Source: Pelagibacteraceae bacterium AG-426-G09
GTDB lineage: Bacteria > Pseudomonadota > Alphaproteobacteria > Pelagibacterales > Pelagibacteraceae
Direction of reading: 5' to 3'
Length of the DNA stretch: 64,000 bases
Assembly (NCBI GenBank): GCA_003210075.1
Contig: QCNR01000006.1
Span: 1-64,000 of the forward strand
Shown here: in pieces, positions 61,489-64,000 of the stretch
Numbering within the stretch: position 1 is the stretch's first letter
Layout of the letters: each line of letters opens with the position of its first letter
Program-made: the position numbers and the translations under genes
The notes under the pieces: generated by a model
Seen by the model: the letters and a program-made list of their open reading frames with translations, nothing else
What the model was told of the DNA's origin: nothing
Databases searched by the model: none

Positions 61489-62237
61489 TAAGTAGATCGA
61501 CCACCACTTATATCAAAAACAGCGGCTGTAGAGAAAGTATTTTCTTCAGAGGAAAGCCAGCACACTAAGGACGTAAATTCCTCTACTTCTAGAAATCTGC
61601 CTCTTGGTACTTTTGACAACATTCTTTGTACATGCTCTTTAGTCATTTGATCCAGAATACGTGTTTTTGCACCCGCTGGTGTAACTGCATTTACAGCAAT
61701 ATTTTTATCAGCTAATTCTTTGCCTAATGATTTAGTTAATGCAATCGCTCCAGCTTTTCCTGCACTGTATGCGCTAGCATTTGCATTGCCGTCTTTTCCA
61801 GCTACTGATGCAACATTTACTATTCTACCATAGTTATTTTTAATCATATTAGGCACTATAGCTCGACAACAATTAAATGTTCCCATCAAATTTATATCTA
61901 CTACTTTTTTCCAAAGATCAATATCATACTCCCAAAGTGTTGATGTTGGACCAGTAATTCCTGCATTGTTAATCAAGATATCAATTTTGGTGCTTTTGGT
62001 AATTTCGTTTACACAATCTTCAACTTCTTTGAAATTAGATACATCAACAATATTTGAACTTAAATCTGGATTATTTAAATCTTTCAATGATTTTTCAATC
62101 ATCTTATTATCAACGTCCCAAATTATTACTTTTGCTCCAGAATTTAAAAATCTTTTAGCTATATCTAAACCAAAACCTTGAGCACCTCCCGTAATCACAG
62201 CTGTCTTATTTTTAAAATTGAATGAAATATTATTCAT
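61485..62237 (-). CDS. SDR family NAD(P)-dependent oxidoreductase
   Basis: A classical 250-aa short-chain dehydrogenase with AVITGGAQGFGLDIAKRF near residue 12, a VWDVD-type second strand (IIWDVDNK; acidic, favouring NAD), ILINNAGITGP near residue 87 and the Ser-Tyr-Lys triad in NVASVAGKDGNANASAYSAGKAGA near residue 140. It could oxidise or reduce a sugar alcohol, hydroxy acid or acyl carrier; the sequence does not decide. It lies next to an NCS1 permease gene on the same strand without a spacer, so import and catabolism of the same compound are plausible. Confidence 0.85.
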   Translation of the reverse strand: MNNISFNFKNKTAVITGGAQGFGLDIAKRFLNSGAKVIIWDVDNKMIEKSLKDLNNPDLSSNIVDVSNFKEVEDCVNEITKSTKIDILINNAGITGPTSTLWEYDIDLWKKVVDINLMGTFNCCRAIVPNMIKNNYGRIVNVASVAGKDGNANASAYSAGKAGAIALTKSLGKELADKNIAVNAVTPAGAKTRILDQMTKEHVQRMLSKVPRGRFLEVEEFTSLVCWLSSEENTFSTAAVFDISGGRSTY

Positions 62238-63695
62238 TTAATCGCTCGCTAATAAGTAATATGTAACATAAGATACCAATGCACCAATCAACCACGCAAA
62301 ACTTTGTAAAAATCTTAAATCTGCATTCCAAATAGTTGATGCAGCAAATATAAAACCTATAATCATTGAATATAAGCCTTTTATATGCCAACCATTGCTG
62401 TAAAAATATGTGCCACTTTTTAAATCAGAAAATATATCTTTTGAAATGTATTCTTTATTTTTAATTAGATAATAGTCAGCAATAATAATTCCAGCTATAG
62501 GTCCAAAAAATGATCCAAATGTATCGATAATTGATAAGGCTCCCGATTGGCTTAAAATTGGCAGCCATAGTCCACCAAAAAATAAACCAAGTATAATAAT
62601 TAACAAACCTGCACTTGATTTGTTAAAACTCTTTGGAAAAAAATTTAATAATATGTTTTGAGCTGGAATATAATTTGCTATTAGATTTGATGATCCCGAG
62701 GCAATCAGTATAAACATAATTGCAATAACAGTTAAATAACTATTATCTATCTTTCCAATAATATCTGTTGGATTGGTAAGTAATTGTTCAACTTCTAAAA
62801 GTTGCTTAGCCATTACTATATCCGCTCCTAATACAATAAATACAGATGCAAAAGAGAATATTAATAAGTTTATTATAATAGAAAAGTTGCCTTTTAAATT
62901 TTCTGAGCTATTTTTTACATATCTTGAAAAATCTCCAATATTTAAAATTACAATTGAAAAAAATGCAAATAATGTTCCTGTAATACTAATTAGAGCTAAA
63001 AAGTTTTCTTTAGAAATAAAGTTTTCAATTGTAATGCTGAGTTTAAACGCACTAATTATTTCCTTTGAATTTTCACCCGCAAGTATAATTATAAACACAG
63101 CTAGACCTGTATACACAAACCAAGCTGAGAAATTTAAAATATACTTTATAAAATTTTGACCCTGCTTAAATAAATAAAATTGCAATATCAAAGCAAAAAT
63201 AAAACTTATCCAATCAATTAAATCCATGCCCATTAAAAATGTAAGAAAAATCTCTTCTTCTAAAATAGTATCATCAACATTAAAAATAAATATTCTAATT
63301 AAATATCCAATTGATTTAGAAATAAAAAATGTTTGAACACCAAACATACAAAGACCTACAAGTCCTCTTAGCATAGCAATATATCTAGCTCCATTTATAC
63401 CAAATGCGCTTCTTAAAATTACTGGAAATGGTAATCCATATTTTTGTGATGGCTGACCAATTAGATGAGAAAAAATAGCAACCAAAAAACCAGCTATGAT
63501 ACAAGCTGTTAATACAATAATGATATTTAAATCATATACTAAATAAAGTGATGCTATTAATGAAAAACCAATTAAACTTTGAATATTGTTTGCCCAAAAA
63601 CAAAATATATCTCCACTAGTCCAATTTTTATCGTTTGGATTTATTCCAACAATATCCCAATTAGTTAGATTTATATTTGCTTTTTCTTGACTCAC
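62238..63695 (-). CDS. NCS1 family nucleobase/allantoin-type permease
   Basis: The 485-aa transporter has about 12 helices and NCS1 hallmarks: WDIVGINPNDKNWTSGDIFCFWANNIQSLIGFSL near the N-terminus, GQPSQKYGLPFPVILRSAFGINGARYIAMLRGL near residue 74 and NIGDFSRYVKNSS near residue 250. NCS1 proteins take up cytosine, uracil, hydantoins, allantoin or thiamine with Na+ or H+. It starts at GTG. Adjacent genes (SDR, TRAP permease) suggest a catabolic uptake locus. Confidence 0.9.
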   Translation of the reverse strand: MSQEKANINLTNWDIVGINPNDKNWTSGDIFCFWANNIQSLIGFSLIASLYLVYDLNIIIVLTACIIAGFLVAIFSHLIGQPSQKYGLPFPVILRSAFGINGARYIAMLRGLVGLCMFGVQTFFISKSIGYLIRIFIFNVDDTILEEEIFLTFLMGMDLIDWISFIFALILQFYLFKQGQNFIKYILNFSAWFVYTGLAVFIIILAGENSKEIISAFKLSITIENFISKENFLALISITGTLFAFFSIVILNIGDFSRYVKNSSENLKGNFSIIINLLIFSFASVFIVLGADIVMAKQLLEVEQLLTNPTDIIGKIDNSYLTVIAIMFILIASGSSNLIANYIPAQNILLNFFPKSFNKSSAGLLIIILGLFFGGLWLPILSQSGALSIIDTFGSFFGPIAGIIIADYYLIKNKEYISKDIFSDLKSGTYFYSNGWHIKGLYSMIIGFIFAASTIWNADLRFLQSFAWLIGALVSYVTYYLLASD

Positions 63696-63720
63696 TTATA
63701 AGATAATAAACAATTATTTA

Positions 63721-64000
63721 CTACTGTCCATACAACAGTGTTGGCAACCATAATACAATTTTAGGAAATACTATTATTATAATTAGTCCAATCACTTGAA
63801 GAACCATAAATTGCATCATACCAAGGTAAATATCTTTTAAATCCCAACTAGGCACAACACCTTTTAAAAAATAGGCTGAAAGAGCGACCGGCGGTGAAAG
63901 CCAGGCGGTTTGCAGGTTAACAGCAACTAGAATTGCAAACCATGTTAAATTAAATCCTAATGCCTCAATTAAAGGTAAAATTATAGGAACAATTATCATT
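63721..64000 (-). CDS. TRAP transporter large permease, DctM type (5' partial)
   Basis: Only the C-terminal 93 or so residues lie in the window; the frame runs off the right edge. PIILPLIEALGFNLTWFAILVAVNLQTAWLSPPVALSAYFLKGVVP is the conserved penultimate region of the DctM subunit, followed by a last hydrophobic helix IGLIIIIVFPKIVLWLP. The protein should form the Na+-driven channel of a TRAP importer for an organic acid. The binding protein and small permease must be beyond the window. Confidence 0.88.
   Translation of the reverse strand, partial: MIIVPIILPLIEALGFNLTWFAILVAVNLQTAWLSPPVALSAYFLKGVVPSWDLKDIYLGMMQFMVLQVIGLIIIIVFPKIVLWLPTLLYGQ

Noticed and set aside
1-64000. CRISPR array, phage or insertion sequence
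   Set aside because: No regularly spaced repeats, transposase, integrase or structural phage sequence was seen in any frame.

Overview
The window is strongly AT-rich, almost wall-to-wall coding, with one-base TAATG gene junctions, four-base convergent stop overlaps and no gene-free stretch above about 160 bases. It holds no insertion sequence, phage gene, CRISPR array or rRNA. The gene content (purBCSQL-bolA-grxD-rpsD, class II DAHP synthase, prpDBC, TRAP and ABC uptake systems, very short spacers) points to a streamlined marine alphaproteobacterium of the SAR11 / Candidatus Pelagibacter type. That assignment is inference from composition and gene order, since no marker was compared with a database.

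Region 1 to 8.3 kb: the 3' end of an RlmB-type rRNA methyltransferase, tRNA-Thr(TGT), then a surface-polysaccharide block interrupted by tRNA-Leu(TAA)-nadK. The block encodes a UDP-glucuronate epimerase-like enzyme, a sugar aminotransferase, a sugar C-methyltransferase, an epimerase, an FdtA-type ketoisomerase, an FAD oxidoreductase and an RmlD-like reductase. Region 8.3 to 18.3 kb: azlCD amino acid export, a GGCT-fold protein, a CinA-like protein, sfsA, map and the compact purine operon purBCSQL running into bolA and grxD, convergent with rpsD. Region 18.3 to 26.7 kb (minus strand): trmJ, cimA, cysS, nadE, class II DAHP synthase, glmS and a GlmU reduced to its acetyltransferase half. Region 26.7 to 31 kb: gph and the 2-methylcitrate operon prpDBC with a ribosome-site hairpin at its head.

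Region 31 to 38.7 kb: nrdAB behind a tandem NrdR-box-like operator, a phosphohexomutase, a TauE-type permease, dusA and a long-tailed rpoZ. Region 38.7 to 50.3 kb: a frameshifted MFS transporter, a hydroxyisobutyrate-dehydrogenase-type enzyme, a flavin-reductase-fold protein, a secreted hydrolase whose true start is probably CTG, a gamma carbonic anhydrase-like protein, a thioredoxin-like protein, glycosyltransferases, an IclR regulator and an amino acid ABC importer (binding protein plus two permeases, no ATPase gene) with a nitrilase-family hydrolase.

The most interesting system is the five-gene minus-strand operon at 50.3 to 54.8 kb: mtnP, a PhyH-type dioxygenase, mtnA, a FucA-like class II aldolase, and a single protein fusing S-adenosylmethionine decarboxylase to an aminopropyltransferase; apt is divergent. 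The fusion should make a polyamine plus methylthioadenosine (MTA). MtnP, MtnA and the aldolase would take MTA to adenine, DHAP and a methylthio-aldehyde, and Apt would recover the adenine. The dioxygenase has no assigned step and is the best candidate for something undescribed.

Region 55.3 to 64 kb: a GT2 glycosyltransferase, rfbBAC (the dTDP-sugar precursor source for the enzymes of the first block), tRNA-Met(CAT), a secreted histidine phosphatase, a family 5 uracil-DNA glycosylase, a YbgC-type thioesterase, two very small membrane proteins (one absent from the ORF track), a DUF3047 protein, an SDR oxidoreductase, an NCS1 permease and the 3' end of a TRAP large permease.
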